Both the position numbers and the translations under genes were made by a program. DNA of 64,000 nt from Synanceia verrucosa (Eukaryota > Chordata > Actinopteri > Perciformes > Synanceiidae), in assembly GCA_029721515.1 (NCBI GenBank), contig CM056559.1, positions 20,253,479-20,317,478 on the forward strand, in the 5' to 3' direction. Of the stretch, positions 1 to 10,702 are shown piece by piece. Positions within the stretch are counted from its first letter, which is position 1. The number at the start of each line of letters is the position of its first letter. The notes under the pieces are model-generated. The model was given only the letters and a program-made list of their open reading frames with translations. It was not told where the DNA came from and did no database searches.

Positions 1-1245
1 AGGTGTATATAATGTCACTGCACACACCCAGCCTCACAACAACACAGTTATTGTGTTCAGACCTTTTGAATCATACTGCACCATCCATCAGTGAGCTGTC
101 ACATGTGACCTTCAACCTGAAAAAGAGATAGAGTCGAGTAACAAAGAGGAAGAAGGGCAGAGGGGAAAGAAAAGAGTGAGATGAAAGAGTAAGACTGGAC
201 AGTGGTATGGAAACAGAGAGACAGAGTGACATGTGATGGGCATGAGATAGCTGTCCTGTTGAGATCAGCATGCTGACATCCATATTGAATTTACACCCGG
301 GTTGTGCTTGTCATGTGTCCTCACACTGTCGGTTCTCAGGGGGTCGGCGCCACGCCAGCTCATATTCAATTTAAACTTGACACGTTTTGCCGTTTTCTCA
401 TTAATCCCTCTGCTGTCAGATCACACGTGAGGACTCACTTTGGTGGCAGGAGGGAGAGAAGAAACGACCCCCTTGTTACACTTCACAGTTATCTGCTCAA
501 AGCTTTTAATTCAATTCAGGGTGGATCTTCTCTGTCCAGGGAGGCAATGTGGTTCACCGCTTCACACAAAAAAAAGGACGAAAGCACAGAGGAAAGACAG
601 GAAAGTGTTAGTGTTCATACTTGGTTTTATTTCCTTGTATATCAGAAATTTCTTCCCAATTGCTTCTTCTTCAAAGATCCTACAGGATTCAGAGCACTAA
701 CATGCCATGCTATGTCGAGAAAGATAAGTCAGCAGTGTTGTCGTTATTTAAACTTTTGGTACTTTTAGCGTTGTTTGTAATGTTAGTGCCATCTCCATAT
801 TGAGAGCTGTGTGGAGGCAACAAATATGCTCTGAATTACAACAGTATATGTGCTGATCCACAGTGCACCAACTGCTGATAAATTTCATGATGGAATAGCC
901 CTTTAACCTAAACACACTGGTTATGCTCTTTTGTTGTACTCCTGGAATGAAGTTGGACATTTTGGACATGCTTTAAAAGCATGGCTACACTGTAATGTTT
1001 ATGGATTTGGTGCGTAACAAACTAACTGACTAGCATGTCTATAACTACAATGACAATTGTAGCTGAATTTATACAACAGTCCTTGACAATAACAATACTG
1101 TTCCATCCTGAATACAGAGAAAACACATGTGGTGCTATCATTCTGCAGGGATTTATTAGTCTAATTAATCTACATTATAAAATGTCAAAAAATGGTGACC
1201 AATATTCATCACAGTGTCCAAAGGAATGATAAGATGGATGATAAA
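1..1245. other. AT-rich non-coding stretch
   Basis: No gene or repeat family recognised. Open frames here are short, overlap on both strands and lack convincing splice signals or protein-like composition. A pyrimidine-rich run ending in an AG near 421 resembles a splice acceptor, but no coherent exon follows it. Confidence 0.5.
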
Positions 1246-1516
1246 GCATAATATAATAATAATTATTACCTTTATTTGTCACATATATATCACTACATAC
1301 ATGAAATTTGTCCTCTGCATTTAACCCATCACCTCAGGGAGCAGGGGTCTGCCATGTAAGGTGCCCGGGGAGCTGGGGGGGGGTTCGGTGCTTTGCTCAA
1401 GGGCACCTCAGCAGTGCCTAGGAAAAGAAACTGGCACCTCTCCAGCCACCTAGACTTGAACCAGCGACCCTCCGATTCCCAGCCCAAGTCACTACAGACT
1501 GAGCTGCTGCCACCCC
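1246..1516 (-). mobile_element. tRNA-derived SINE
   Basis: Read on the minus strand, the element starts with a tRNA-like head. A GGTTCAAGTCT pol III B box lies at 1452-1462, and an A-box-like segment lies about 1493-1512. The body then reads through the run typical of a common teleost SINE (gcccttgagcaaagcacc), then ttaaatgcagaggacaaatt, and ends in an AT-rich taataattatta tail near 1246. Head, body and tail order all support minus orientation. I did not find a clean target-site duplication. The family name is not assigned. It is non-coding and depends on a LINE for movement. Confidence 0.7.
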
Positions 1517-1749
1517 CAAGATGAAGCAGAGGAATGCAGGAAATCCACACATTTGAGAATCAAATGCAGACAAGCATATCTGCATTATTAACGGTTAGGG
1601 CTGCAGCTGTCGAATATTTTGGTAATCGAGTATTCTACTGAATATTCCAGCGATTAATCGAGTATTCGGATAAAACATACTTTTGCTTAGTTAAAGAACA
1701 ATTACAAATATATAAGAGAAAATAAGACATTTCTCTGAATAATGAACAA

Positions 1750-2114
1750 CCAACTGGTTTCCATCCATCCATCCAGCCATTATCTACCGCTTATCCTCAT
1801 AGGGTCGCGGGGGAGCTGGAGCCTATCCCAGCTGTCTTAGGGCGGAAGGTAGGGTACACCCTGGACAAGTCGCCACCTCATCGCAGGGCACATAGAGACA
1901 GACAACCACTCACACTCACATTCACATTCACACCTACGGTCAATTTAAATCAGCCAATTAACCTAATCCCCATGCATGTTTTTGGATGGTGCGAGGAAGC
2001 CGGAGTACCCAGAGAGAACCCATGCAGACACAGGGAGAACATGCAAACTCCACACAGAAAGGCCCCGGGCCCGGGATTCGAACCCAGTACCTTCTTGCTG
2101 TCCAACTGGTTTCC
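1750..2114 (-). mobile_element. ATGG-tailed SINE with perfect 13-bp target duplication
   Basis: An insertion of about 340 bp lies between two perfect copies of ccaactggtttcc (1750-1762 and 2102-2114). On the minus strand it runs from a truncated tRNA-like head with a B-box remnant (gggttcgaatccc), through the widespread fish motifs gcatgttctccctgtgtctg and ggataggctccagctcc, to a GGAT/ATGG simple tail. The duplication and simple tail show target-primed reverse transcription. The body and tail resemble RTE-clade (Rex3-type, GATG-tailed) 3' ends, so an RTE-like partner LINE is inferred. The 53409-53600 copy retains a fuller tRNA head, so this copy is 5'-truncated. Confidence 0.8.
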
Positions 2115-2159
2115 TTTTTTAGAAAATTCACAAAGTGAGTGGGACTGGGGTCAGAGAGA

Positions 2160-2949
2160 CAGTGTTAGCTCAAAGTTCAGTTCACACATATGAAAATGAA
2201 CTAGTTCACTTTTTTTAAAAAAAAGAACTAAGTTCACTGTCCTAAAAATTAACAAGTTAACGTTCATTTGTTTAATTAAAAAAAATCAGACAATATGTCA
2301 CTCAATAGAAGCTCTGCTTCATCATTCATCAGCTGTAAATCACTGCCACCCCAAAACTAGTCAAATTATCGTATCAATAAAGAATCACAGGCAGCTCCGT
2401 ATAGCTCAGCGACACTGGGCTGGCTCAGCGCCAGCACCTTATAGCTCAGCGGCACCGGCTGGCTCTGCGACACTTTATTTATTTTATTTAACCATTATTT
2501 TGCTTGGTAAGTCAGTCGAGAACTAACTCTCATTTGAAAGTTAGTTCAAACTGCCATGCTGGCTCAGTCTCAGCACCGGACTAGCTCAGCGGTACTGGCT
2601 GGCTCCACAACACTTTTTTATTTATTTTATTTTAATTCTCAACACGGGGCTGGCTCCGAGGCACTGGACTGTCTCCATGGCATAGCTTTATAAATCTCCG
2701 CCAAGTGCTCTGCAACACTGGCTTCAGCATCAGCTGTACTGGACTGTCACAGTTGACCGTCATAGTGCTTGCCATAGACAGTGTCATAAAACCTGAAAAC
2801 AACTTTCTATGAACGTGACCGGTTTGTGCCGTCCATGATACCGCTCCCGTTCACATTCATGATTTGAAAACTGATCCGTTCAGTTCACCATTCACCAAAA
2901 AGATGAACGTGTGAACGCCGTTCATTGAACGCGTTCATGCACAACACTG
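2160..2949. mobile_element. second hAT-like element nested in the 1.6-3.1 kb element
   Basis: The left end reads cagtgttagctcaaag and the right end reads gcgttcatgcacaacactg, giving CAGTGTT/AACACTG inverted ends. Both subterminal regions are dense in gttcagttcac and gaacg motifs. The interior contains two related units made of ggctggctc plus a run of ttatttattttattt (about 2456-2500 and 2594-2640), so part of it expanded by internal duplication. No transposase frame is present. Flanking 8-mers do not match, so the insertion boundary is less certain than that of its host. Confidence 0.5.
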
Positions 2950-3117
2950 TCCGGTTCATGAGATCATCTGTGATGTCTCCTGTCTCCCTCTGTGATAGCA
3001 GTTAGCCACATAGCTCGCTACTATCACGACTAAACTGTTATTCGAGGCAGAGGAAACTGCCTCGAGCATTTTTTGTACTCAAGTTACTCGAGTAATCGTT
3101 TCAGCCCTATTAATGGT

Positions 3118-6100
3118 TTAGTTTAATAATTATTAAAAATTGGTGTTCATTACTATTAACTGACTAATAATGACACTGAGAAAATATCAACAAAATATGT
3201 CACAAACTCATTGTTAACAGTCAACAGTCAAACCTATGCTAAAAAATTGTGCTCTTAATTTTCTTCAGAAAACGGATCTGGACCTCAAATAATAACAAAA
3301 ACAAGTGACTAGATTTTGGGCTCATTTGGAGGTGGCCATTTTAAACCACTGTTAATTTTCCCATTAGTCTGACAAAGCAAAGGAACTGTAATCCCTTGTT
3401 TGGGCACAAATGTAGGTCACACATCTGTGATCTATTGAGAAAAGCCTTTATCACCAAAGAATTTATAAAAATAAAATGGAGACAAAATGGGAGGAGGAGC
3501 AGACGTGAATATGAGGAGGAGGAGGAGGGGGAAATTAATACTTGATTCATGTTTGTGGCATATTTGGAGTCTGTATGGGAGAGTGTGGATGTTAGAGCAC
3601 TGGATAAAAACCATCAACTAATGACAAGCATCCAGATCAGAGAGGAAATCAATTGCCAGCCCCAACACTTGATTTTAATCCAGCTAGAGTACCACTACAG
3701 TGGTATTTAAGCATAATAGGAGTCTGAGACTACTCCTCTGTAACAGATCAATTCTAAAATGGGAAGGCATTAAGATAAACATAAACAACAGTGCTCTCTG
3801 CTTTAGGGGGGCTCTAACTAAATTACTAGTTCCTGCAGCATTAATGGTGGCAGTGCTGGTATTGGTGTACTGTATTGGCACATCGCTGCTGCCTGAATAA
3901 AAAAACGTGCAATGTATCCAACAGAGAGGAAAAGAAATAAGAAGGACCTCCTGGGAAGCACAGAATGAAGTACAGATAATGGCCGTAGCAATTCATTTAA
4001 ATATAATGTCTTCAGTAGAAAGCAGCAGACCTGCAGTTCACCTGCAACACACACCCCCTCCCCAAACCAATCAGCAAATTTCTGGAAAGAAAGAAAACAA
4101 TGCGGGCAAGAGAAGCGAGCTGGCTGACTCGTTGGATGGACAGATGGATGAAGAAACAGATGGATGAATGGAGGGATTGTGGGTGTATCTCTAGGCCAAG
4201 GGATTAAGTCAAAGATTAATTCTTTAACCAGACAGGAAGCAGAATTTCCACCAGAACGTAAATCACACACTGTGATGTGGATATTTGTGACAGCCTCTTA
4301 CCTGCTCATCTGTCACTGGGGTAGGTTGACTTGTTACATAACATTTATGGGTGAGAAGTGTTGCCTCTGGAATTCTCTCTTTTAACTACCACTACTAACC
4401 ACCTGCATCACACTTAAAGATTTATGGAAAAGAAAAGAATAATTTCTGCATTTTGCAAAGATCAAAACAAAAGCTTCTGTGTTTCAACAGAGCAAAGCTT
4501 AAAGGAAATTATTTAGAAGTGCTTCATCCGGTTTTGTTCTCGAGCTGGCAAGCAAGTTTAAGAACAAAAGAGGTCTAATCATAGATATCCTGGATGGTGG
4601 CCAAGGTGCAAGATGAATTACCAGGTGTTGGAGCTGCCAATAAAATAAAACAGTTTCAAGGTTTGAGATATACAAGGAACCACCCGGTGTATACACCAGA
4701 CACAGCAGACATGGCTTTTAATATGATTTACTGTTAAAATCTTATAATTTCTTAGCTGCCTCATGTTGCACTTCTTTCATAGCCAAGCATAGGAAACAAT
4801 TATTTTTTATTACCAATTATTACTGTTGGTAAGATAAGAGATGAACATGATTATGAGATGATGTTATCAGACCAGGTTGAGGCTAAATTGTGATTCATAA
4901 ACACTGAATATTTTTCATTCCTCCCACACTGTCAAACCAAGCACGGTTTCACCCTCATCTTACAAACTGAGATATCTACAGAGCCCAGAGGTCTACTTGT
5001 TGTCATATTTCATAGGTTTGTACTAGATTTCTCATTTACATTTTTATAAATTAGTCATCAATTAGTTCCTAATAACTTCAAATAATTATTTTCTGATTCT
5101 GTTTTAATTAGTGAGACCAATTAAAACAAATACCAATGTCTTTGGGTCCAGTCAAAAGCACCAAATTGCAGATAAATAAAATGTTCACCATGCCATAATA
5201 TAAAGATAAAATCTGCAGTATGAAAATCACAGCAATGATTTCAATACACACTAGAAAGAATCAACCAATCACAGCAGAGCTGGAGCCTTGCCGCTTCTGA
5301 GCAGCTGTCAATCACTGGAATATTCCTATCCAACAGTCAAAGTAAGTAGCACTAATCAAATATGAAATAATACTATGTCCCTGTAATGTATATTTCTTGC
5401 ATAACATGTTACCAGAAACATATTTTCATCAAATTACAATATGCTGAAAAATTACACCAAAATCTTTTCCTAATGTTGCTTTGAGGTACCTCAACTGCAT
5501 GGACTTAACTGCATCAACCTTGATCACAGCAGATGAAATGACTGACAGTGTAATGGCTTGGTGAACTGATCAAGTGATTATCCAATTTATCCACCACATA
5601 GGCCTACACCAGTGTTTTCCAGGTTGCTGTTCAAGAAAGTAAATTCCTTACCTGATTGTGGCATATATATGATTATAAATCATATTTTTTCACAACTTGA
5701 AATGCTAAGCATGCAGCTGACAAGGATCTTTCATAAATATCTCTCTCTGCGGAAAAACACAGCAGCCAACAAATGTGTCATAGATAGAAGTCAGTGGAAA
5801 ACACATCAGAGTAGCATGCTGAGAGTATATGTGAAGGTGGGATGCGCTCTCTCTTTCTCTGCTAATGGGATGCGAAGCACACTGAAATGCTCTCCATATG
5901 ATAATAGTCACCATAAATAAAAGCAGCACTCCAGTCGCATTTTTCTCTACTCTTATCACAATCAAGCGGTCTGTGATTAGCTCATCACCTGGCTGGCTGT
6001 TCTTTTTCCCTGCCTGTCTTGTTCACTCTACAATGAAGACAGAAGAATCTACCACTGACCAAAATGCTACCCTCCTTCCAAAATTAAAAAACCCTAGCTA

Positions 6101-6895
6101 TGGACACACCTTTGCACAGTTACAATAAATCAAAATATGTGTAATGGATTAGACGAAGAAGAAATCAGCTGACTGATATGATGTCAATACTGACTAGCTT
6201 CACTAAACAGTACAGGAGTGTATTCTCATAGGGGTCCAAAGCCTCTGACCACCTATGCCTGCTCTTGGGTCTAAAAGAGAATATGGTTCATGGTCCAAAA
6301 CCACAATAACCATTGTGATATATTTTATTGATTCTACTGCAAATGTCTGTCCTCAATTAACTCTCCCTTCTAAGGGAGGTCAGAGATCTAGTTCAGCTGA
6401 AAAATAACAACTTTAAGGGGGGGCAGGGATTCAATATGCTGCTTGGGAACACCTCAGAGGGCTGGACATTTGCCAACATACCTACAAAACATCCCCCGCA
6501 GCTGCTACATCAACCTAACAGCCTGCATTCATCTCATTTGGAAGACAAAGGCAAACACGACTGACTGACTCATTCTATCTGTTTGAACTGAGATTCGGCT
6601 TTGTCTGCATGGGTCCAGCTTCCTTGCACCTTGACATTGATACTCTTGAAGCTAGCTTACATCTTTCAAATGAAAAGAAACACAGCCTAACTGTATCTGT
6701 GTTGAAAGAAAGGAAAATGTTATTAGAAATATGAGAGGACCTTAATTTATACCCAGTTCACTCAGCCTTGTCAGTGGTTGTGAAATTGCTCATATGGCAC
6801 TCAACGTTTGAAACTGCAGTCAGTGTGTATGTAACGTCATGGATATGAATACAGTGTAGCCCAGTGGATGAGCTCTTAAAGACCCTGTCAGACCT
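3118..6895. other. non-coding DNA, nothing recognised
   Basis: Mostly unique-looking AT-rich sequence. The longest frames (for example minus 3818-4270) have no recognisable motif, and the opposite strand is also open through part of it. Short simple runs occur near 3500-3535 (GGA-rich) and 4138-4170 (ATGG-like). Confidence 0.5.
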
Positions 6896-8045
6896 CAGCA
6901 CTGAGATCAGGTTCACTTTCCTTGGTCCTGAACTCCAGTTCAGAAATGACAAGCATCTCAGAACTATTCATGGTGTTAAAATCATGGAGCTCACTCACTG
7001 ATACAACACTTGAGCTCTCCATGGTCCTGAAATCTGCTACAAATCTGTGAGGGTCAGCAGGAGGTGGTCCGGGCTTAACATATCCAGCTGACAGTCCCAC
7101 ACCCCATACGAAGAGCGCTTTGTTTACTTTTAACCATGTTGGGACTGAATGACAGACTCAAACATTCAGGGGAGGGAGTAATGCCTGGTGCTGAAAATAT
7201 ACAGTAGCTCCATCAAGGCAGCAACAGTCACCCACAGAATCACTTCCATTTTATTGATTTACTTAAATAAAAGTGCAAGACAGATTTTTTGCAAAAATGC
7301 TTTATTTTAAGCTTTATGAGAGCTTTATTTTTAAAAGTTATGATCAAAAAATGAGCCTAACGGTAAACCCCAGGCATGTCTTCTGATTTTCCACTGTACT
7401 ACACTATTGAAAGTTACAACAAGTCAAGTCAGTCAAACAGTCTGTCACAAATTACATATGGATTTGTGAGAACTGATTTCTTAAATTAGCAGTTTTTAAT
7501 GTTCTAGCCCAGCATTTAATAGCTTGGAAAATATCGGCCTGAGGCCAAACCTAATTGCTGTTTGACAAATATCAACGGGGTCATTTTCTTGTGAGTCGTT
7601 CCTGGCAACCAGAAAACCTCTACGAGACTCTATCCATATCCTACAGGCTGGGATGATGGGACTATCTATGGTGTTGTATACATGCTCCATGTTGGTTCTG
7701 CAACCACATTGGAGCTTGTGGTTCTGAAACCACATCAGCTCTGTTTTTATGAAAACCTTTCTGTTATACTGCTCCTGGGATCTTCTGAGGAAATCTCCAT
7801 GGTCCTGAATCCCAGTCAAAATCGTTGGATGTATCCAGGAACGAAAGCAGTTCTGTTGGAACTATTCCTGGTGCTGAAATCACATATGATATCACTAACT
7901 GATACCACACTCCTACCACTGTAGTCTGTATACATAAACTTCAAGTGGCTACAACATGATGATCAACATTTGAGCTCACTCGGGTCCCCAAACTATGTTG
8001 GAGCTGTCCATGGTTCTGAAATCACATCTCTCATCTACTGAAACT
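6896..8045. repeat. degenerate reiterated motif
   Basis: A loose motif of roughly 45-60 bp recurs at irregular spacing. Its core resembles ctccatggtcctgaaatcac, often followed by actgataccac. Instances begin near 6961, 7013, 7672, 7790, 7858 and 7996. Copies at 7013, 7790 and 7996 share catggt(c/t)ctgaa. Copies at 6961 and 7858 share gaactattc and cactnactgatac. The spacing argues against a plain microsatellite and suggests an old, decayed minisatellite or a repeat-rich transposon interior. Open frames on both strands lie across it and are probably incidental. Confidence 0.45.
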
Positions 8046-8840
8046 AGCGGGAATACTCTGGGGTCTGAAAAGTGAAGCCAATAAGGAGGAGCCTTAAACT
8101 TGCCTTCTTTCTCACAGCCAACAAGGGGTGACTCCTTTTGTTGCAAAAATAAGTATGTGTAGAGTTGTCACTGGTTCCTAAAAGTCCCTCAAAGGCTTCT
8201 GTTAGAAAATAATATCTCTGTCCTGCTGTGTTTCGCTCTGCTATGTTGTTCACTGTTCTGGCTTCAGGGCATGAAAGCCATCTTATAAGTGGCATAATTG
8301 GTCTGATTTTATGTATTAGTGGTTTCACAGGGATTCTCAGATGGCACAATGAATTACCAACTCAGATGACTCTCAGATGATTTGCTCTTTTCTGTCTTCA
8401 GATTCAAATCAGCATATATCAGGTGAAATTATGTAACATATTGGTCCATATATAAGTCCAGTTTTTCCCTGCTATTATTCAGCTGGTTCCTTGATCCATC
8501 TTTCCTCAACTCAGCCTCTCATTTCTCCTATCCTCACTTCATTCACAATGCAATCTCCTCTTCTTTTATTTTCCTTGTCTGTTCTGTATTCCTTGTTTAA
8601 CACTCTAGTCATCCTCCTCGCACACCATTCTTTTTTTTCTACTCACTTCTTCCATCTTTTCTCACCTCACCCTATCCTTACACTGTCATACTCATTTCTA
8701 TCATTCCTTTCTGCCCAGTCTTCATCTCCTCCCATCCTCCCCCCTTGTGTTCTCATCTCCTGGCCTCCTGCATAATAGATGTGGCTGTAACGCCAGTCAA
8801 CTGGAGCGGTATGATGAGGCAGCTTTAGAAACACACAGGG
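8046..8840. other. non-coding stretch with pyrimidine-rich segment
   Basis: No gene recognised. From about 8480 to 8765 the plus strand is strongly pyrimidine-rich (TTC, CTC and CCT runs), which creates an open frame of low complexity that I do not consider coding. Confidence 0.5.
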
Positions 8841-8872
8841 AGACAGATAGAGAGAGAGAGAGAAAGAGAGAA
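8841..8872. repeat. GA-rich microsatellite
   Basis: An interrupted (AG)n tract at the left edge of the CpG-rich region. Confidence 0.8.
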
Positions 8873-8909
8873 GGCTCCAACAAAATGGGTTCTATTACTG
8901 CGCTCCCAT

Positions 8910-10620
8910 CCGTACGCGCGCGCACACAAGGCGGCGCACGCGCGCACAGACACACAGATTACGCACGCACGCATTCCCATACAGGCACGGCGCGGCTGCC
9001 AGCCCGCGGCCGACGCATCGCAGCGCAGAAGTGAGACGCCAAAATAACAGTTAGTCCTCCACCGACTGAACCACCGGAGAGAACACCGCCACTGTCAACA
9101 AAAACTGCCTGTAGCCTGAGAGAAAGACAGAGTCCACCAACAGAACCGACACAAGCGCAAAAAAGAGACAGCAGAGCTGAGTCTAATCAGATTACAGCGA
9201 TGATTCATCTGCTGGGTTCTAAGAATAAAACTATTGTTGGCACCGACCAAAAAAAATCAGCTGCATAGCAGAGCATCCTCCGCCATCTCACACACCCTGC
9301 ATTATGAACAGCCGATCAATCAGCCTTACCTTCATCGATCTCCACCTCTTGTCTCTTTTCTCCACAATCCCTTCTTCTTATTCTCCAGATTTGTCCACTG
9401 ATGGATCAGATAAATCACGATGAAAAACCACGGAAGGCGTTACTTAAAAAAGGTTCGGCTCCTTATCTCCAACTCCAGCACCAGTGTGACTCCTTTCCCA
9501 TCCACACGATGAGGGAGAGAGGGGCTCTCCTGCTAGTTTAGGGCTGAATAAACGGGAGTGTGTGTGAGAGGGGGTGGTGGAGGGGGGCTGGAGCCCGTAC
9601 AGCAGCAGCGGAATTACCGGAACAGACGCGCAGTCAGGCAGAAGAGAAAAGGGAACCAACCGGGAATTCAGGTGCCGGTGGTCTCAGCAAGTAAACCCTC
9701 GACAAGCTCTCACGTACACATAGATCCACATGGGAGAAGGGCGCGTGGACAGTGCTCATCTCAAGTCCCGGTAAAAATGAAATCAAACAATAAAAATCCG
9801 TGCGCAGCAGTAGTTTGTGCCTCAAAATCCAAATTAGAAACTACACCCAGCAGCACGGTGGGTGTCCTTGAGCGCAAATGACCCTTTCACCTATCCGAGC
9901 ATCCGTCTGGGGCTGTGGACCTGAACATGCAGTTATCCGTCCCGACAGGACCAAAAAAGCAAATAAACTAATTCAATCCCAAAATATCCCGGAAATGCGC
10001 ACCGTCTACATCCTCTGTGCACGCGGGGCTTGAAACTGGCTGCCTGGCTCGAGACCGATAAGACATACAATCCCGGTACGGTAGGCTGGACTGCTGGTCC
10101 GGGCGGTGCCCAGCTCCGTCCTCCGTGGTCAATTAGAAGGAACCGACTGTGATAATCCACCGAGGGGCCACTGGAGCATTCTTTAGAGAGACACTGCAGT
10201 TTGAGGAGGGTGAAGAAGCTCGTGCCAGCTCTACTTCCAACCGGCTAACACCTCGGTTAACATGTGAGGCGGGCAGACCTGCAGCGGACTGCGGACCGAA
10301 AGTCGCCTGTTTAAGAGAGAAAAAAAAACACCCCACCGTTGGTAATCCTCGCCGGGGCTCCGAAACGTCACACCGTCGGTGTAATTCCCTCCAGTATCCG
10401 ATTTAATTCCTCCACAGCGGCTCTCGGAGACAGCTGCTGCTGCTGCTGCCGAGGGAAGAAGAACCGTTAAAGTTTGAAATCCAGCAGCAGAGTGCAGCGC
10501 GTGCTGCCGGTGGGAGGTGGCTGGGTGCGCGAGACAGGCTGACTGACAGGGGAGGAAGCTGAGCGGTGTGCGCGAGAGGCTGCGCGAACGGTTCGAAGAA
10601 GGAGAAAAAGACACACCCAT
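8910..10620. promoter_or_regulatory. CpG island, probable promoter region
   Basis: CpG dinucleotides are dense between about 8910 and 9040 (gtacgcgcgcgc, ggcggcgcacgcgcgc) and again between about 9550 and 10600. The flanks on both sides are CpG-poor. This contrast is what a vertebrate unmethylated promoter island looks like. The strong minus-strand donor at 9329/9330 indicates transcription leftward from within about 10.3-10.62 kb. A plus-strand start cannot be excluded, because a donor-like AA/GTGAGA occurs at about 9030. No TATA box was identified; bidirectional CpG promoters often lack one. Confidence 0.65.
9330..10600 (-). other. probable first (leader) exon of a minus-strand gene
   Basis: On the minus strand the sequence ends GAGATCGATGAAG/gtaaggctg, an excellent splice donor with the last exon base at 9330. 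The segment is GC- and CpG-rich, carries no long frame, and contains several short ATG-initiated frames (for example 9444-9659, 9634-9825 and 10133-10336), as expected for a long 5' UTR with upstream AUGs. An ATGAAG occupies the last six exon bases (9335-9330). It could be a start codon, but the context (T at -3) is weak. The 5' end is a guess from where the CpG density stops. The downstream exons would lie to the left, probably beyond this window. The gene is not recognised. Confidence 0.5.
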
Positions 10621-10640
10621 GTTGACTGAATGGGTGTGCT

Positions 10641-10702
10641 TTTTATCTATTTATCTCTTTATTTATTTATTTATTTATTTATTTACTATCTATCTATCTA
10701 TT
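10641..10702. repeat. compound ATTT / TATC microsatellite
   Basis: Tandem attt units are followed by tatc units, immediately outside the CpG island on its 10.6-kb side, so in the inferred upstream promoter flank of the minus-strand gene. Confidence 0.85.

Larger units (their letters stand above)
1588..3117. mobile_element. hAT-like DNA transposon with 8-bp target duplication
   Basis: The left end begins TAGGGCTG at 1596 and the right end finishes CAGCCCTA at 3109, forming terminal inverted repeats. Both ends also carry related subterminal motifs (taatcgagta and tactcgagtaatcg). The element is flanked by an 8-bp direct repeat, ttaacggt (1588-1595) and ttaatggt (3110-3117), with one mismatch, which is the duplication size used by hAT transposases. 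No transposase frame is visible, so this is a non-autonomous copy. It hosts two younger insertions (1763-2101 and 2160-2949), which account for most of its 1.5-kb length. The superfamily call is an inference from ends and duplication size. Confidence 0.7.

Noticed and set aside
3818..4270. 150-codon minus-strand open frame
   Set aside because: Composition looks random (Phe, Leu, Pro and Ser runs from skewed sequence), and plus-strand frames overlap it.
10231..10620. 129-codon minus frame in the CpG island
   Set aside because: Ser/Arg/Ala-rich from GC content. It lies in the inferred leader exon and ends well before the donor, so at most it is an upstream frame.
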